7,348 nucleotides of DNA from Moraxellaceae bacterium (lineage in GTDB: Bacteria > Pseudomonadota > Gammaproteobacteria > Pseudomonadales > Moraxellaceae): assembly GCA_030684415.1 (NCBI GenBank), contig JAUXNL010000008.1:1-7348 (forward strand), in the 5' to 3' direction. The number at the start of each line of letters is the position of its first letter. Positions within the stretch are counted from its first letter, which is position 1. Position numbers and translations under genes: made by a program. Below are positions 6,340 through 7,348 of the stretch, piece after piece. The notes below the pieces were generated by a model. That model was given only the letters and a program-made list of their open reading frames with translations, made no database searches and was not told the origin of the DNA.

Positions 6340-6395
6340 TCGGACACCCCGCCGCATAGCGCCACCACCTGTCGTGTTTGTCCGACGCTTGTCCG
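6340..6395. repeat. Iterated TGTCCG / CGGACA boxes upstream of prkA
   Basis: TTGTCCG occurs at 6378-6384 and again at 6389-6395, an 11-base period. The inverted form TCGGACA is at 6340-6346 and pairs exactly with TGTCCGA at 6379-6385. A second small direct repeat, GACACC, is at 6333-6338 and 6343-6348 (10-base period). Helical-turn spacing suggests regulator binding sites, but no known operator is matched. Confidence 0.4.
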
Positions 6396-6433
6396 TGATT
6401 CCGCCATTGCATAACAAAAAACTCAAATTTCGC

Positions 6434-6464
6434 TTGCGCCATATGCCGAAGATGGCGCTATTCT
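6434..6464 (+). promoter_or_regulatory. Candidate prkA promoter overlapping an inverted repeat
   Basis: TTGCGC (6434-6439) and TATTCT (6459-6464) are 19 bases apart, longer than ideal. The -10 is preceded by C, giving CTATTCT, close to the sigma-S type CTATACT; a weak -35 would then matter less. A perfect 7-bp inverted repeat, GCGCCAT (6436-6442) and ATGGCGC (6452-6458), fills the spacer and could be an operator. prkA (yeaG) is RpoS-controlled in E. coli, which makes this plausible but does not prove it. Confidence 0.35.
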
Positions 6465-6552
6465 GCATGCAAGCCAGCGTTGAATTGCTCGCGGTTTCAC
6501 ACTGATCGTTTCTATTTCCGCCCACAGCGGGTGAACGGGAGGCAGTGCGGTT

Positions 6553-7348
6553 ATGAGCATCTTCAGTCATTTTCAGCAGCGTTATGACCAAGGCCGCGAA
6601 GAAGAATATTCGCTTGAAGAATATCTTGACCTTTGCAAACGTGACCCCTCCGCCTATGCCACCGCCCCTGAGCGGCTTTTGTTGGCCATCGGCGAACCCG
6701 AACACATCGACACCTCGCGCGACCCACGTCTTTCCCGTATTTTTTCCAACAAAATCATCAAACGCTATCCCGCCTTCACCGAATTTTACGGCATGGAGGA
6801 AGTGATCGAGCAGGTGGTCTCGTACTTCAAACACGCCGCGCAAGGGCTGGAAGAAAAGAAACAGATTCTTTATCTGCTCGGCCCGGTGGGCGGAGGAAAA
6901 TCTTCACTGGCTGAACGCCTGAAAGCGCTCACGGAGAAAACGCCGTTTTATGCCATCAAGGATTCACCGGTTAACGAATCTCCGCTCGGGCTTTTCAATG
7001 TCGAAGAAGATGGCGACATTCTCGAACAGGAATACGGCATTCCCCGCCGTTACTTGCGCAATGTCATGTCGCCATGGGCCGTCAAACGCTTGAAGGAATA
7101 CGGCGGCGACATCCGCCAGTTCCGTGTTGTGAAACGCAACCCGAGCATTCTTGATCAAGTCGCCATTTCCAAAACCGAACCTGGCGATGAAAACAACCAG
7201 GATATTTCCGCACTGGTCGGCAAAGTCGATATCCGCAAGCTCGAAGACTTCGCGCAGAACGACACCGACGCCTACTCTTTCTCTGGCGGACTGGCCAAAG
7301 CCAATCGCGGCCTGATGGAATTCGTAGAGATGTTCAAGGCCCCCATCA
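6553..7348 (+). CDS. prkA: PrkA (YeaG) serine protein kinase, AAA+ domain, N-terminal part (partial)
   Basis: The first 265 residues of a protein that is about 640 long in its family; the frame is open to the right edge. It begins MSIFSHFQQRYDQG and then shows the PrkA AAA+ domain: RYPAFTEFYGMEE (71-83), LKHAAQGLEEKKQ-like text at 91-104, and Walker A GPVGGGKSS (110-118, K116). Later come SPVNESPLGLFN, EQEYGIPRRYL, ISKTEPGDENNQDIS and, near the edge, GLMEFVEMFKAPI. The kinase-like C-terminal domain lies outside the window. In enterobacteria YeaG works with YeaH in sustained nitrogen starvation and stationary phase; spoVR/ycgB often sits nearby, so yeaH- and spoVR-type genes are expected downstream. 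ATG 6553 is supported by GGGAGG 10 bases upstream and by the match from residue 1. Its base composition is clearly lower in GC than the operon to its left. Confidence 0.95.
   Translation, partial: MSIFSHFQQRYDQGREEEYSLEEYLDLCKRDPSAYATAPERLLLAIGEPEHIDTSRDPRLSRIFSNKIIKRYPAFTEFYGMEEVIEQVVSYFKHAAQGLEEKKQILYLLGPVGGGKSSLAERLKALTEKTPFYAIKDSPVNESPLGLFNVEEDGDILEQEYGIPRRYLRNVMSPWAVKRLKEYGGDIRQFRVVKRNPSILDQVAISKTEPGDENNQDISALVGKVDIRKLEDFAQNDTDAYSFSGGLAKANRGLMEFVEMFKAPI

Larger units (their letters stand above)
6276..6552. other. Intergenic region between apaH and prkA with repeats
   Basis: These 277 bases carry no convincing gene. The left part is C-rich without a clear hairpin terminator for apaH; a palindrome CAGCAGCTGCTG (6263-6274) spans the apaH end but has no T-run. 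From about 6333 to 6395 there are short repeated boxes. An A/T-rich patch (6411-6430) precedes the candidate prkA promoter, and GGGAGG (6537-6542) is the prkA ribosome binding site, 10 bases before its ATG. Confidence 0.6.

Noticed and set aside
6453..6467. A sigma-54 promoter (TGGC...TGCA) for prkA, as known for yeaG in E. coli
   Set aside because: GG (6454-6455) and GC (6465-6466) are separated by 9 bases instead of the required 10, and the -24 element departs from TGGCAC.
6319..6843. Minus-strand 174-codon frame across the prkA upstream region
   Set aside because: It covers the prkA start, ribosome binding site and promoter region in antisense and resembles no family.
1..7348. A defence island, CRISPR array, phage or transposon remnant
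   Set aside because: No repeat-spacer array, transposase, integrase or toxin-antitoxin pair was seen; every sizeable gene belongs to a known housekeeping or signalling family.

Overview
The window looks like chromosomal DNA of a GC-rich proteobacterium, most likely a betaproteobacterium (a Neisseriales-like member is my guess; no rRNA gene or other decisive marker is present). The order surA ... pdxA-rsmA-apaG-apaH is the conserved proteobacterial arrangement, and the proteins are close to full family length with intact motifs. Two cargo blocks are less routine: a two-component system plus a Pal-like lipoprotein sitting between surA and pdxA, and prkA directly after apaH.

Layout. Positions 1-149 hold the last 48 codons of surA (+). 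Facing it, 193-885 and 882-2360 (both -) encode a KdpE-type response regulator and a short KdpD-type histidine kinase that starts directly at the membrane domain; the two overlap by 4 bases. Divergently from kdpD, across a 137-base intergenic region, 2498-3127 (+) encodes a Pal/OmpA-family lipoprotein that ends in a strong hairpin terminator (3146-3180). A probable promoter (3204-3231) then starts the pdxA-rsmA-apaG-apaH operon (3257-6275, +), whose genes overlap by 4 bases twice and are separated by 3 bases once. A 277-base intergenic region (6276-6552) carries repeats and a possible stationary-phase-type promoter, and prkA (6553 to window end, +) runs off the right edge after 265 codons. No gene-free stretch exceeds 300 bases. 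I saw no tRNA, rRNA, insertion sequence, CRISPR array or attachment site.

How it works together. SurA, the Pal-like lipoprotein and probably the KdpDE-like pair belong to envelope biogenesis or envelope/ion sensing. PdxA makes vitamin B6, RsmA matures 16S rRNA, ApaG is a small protein of unsettled role, and ApaH destroys Ap4A and related alarmones. PrkA is a stress and nutrient-response AAA+ kinase.

The most interesting signal is in the divergent region between kdpD and the Pal-like gene. It has two TTTAC half-sites with an 11-base period, resembling the known E. coli KdpE operator, which suggests that the short KdpDE pair controls itself and/or the lipoprotein rather than a potassium pump, none of which is visible here.
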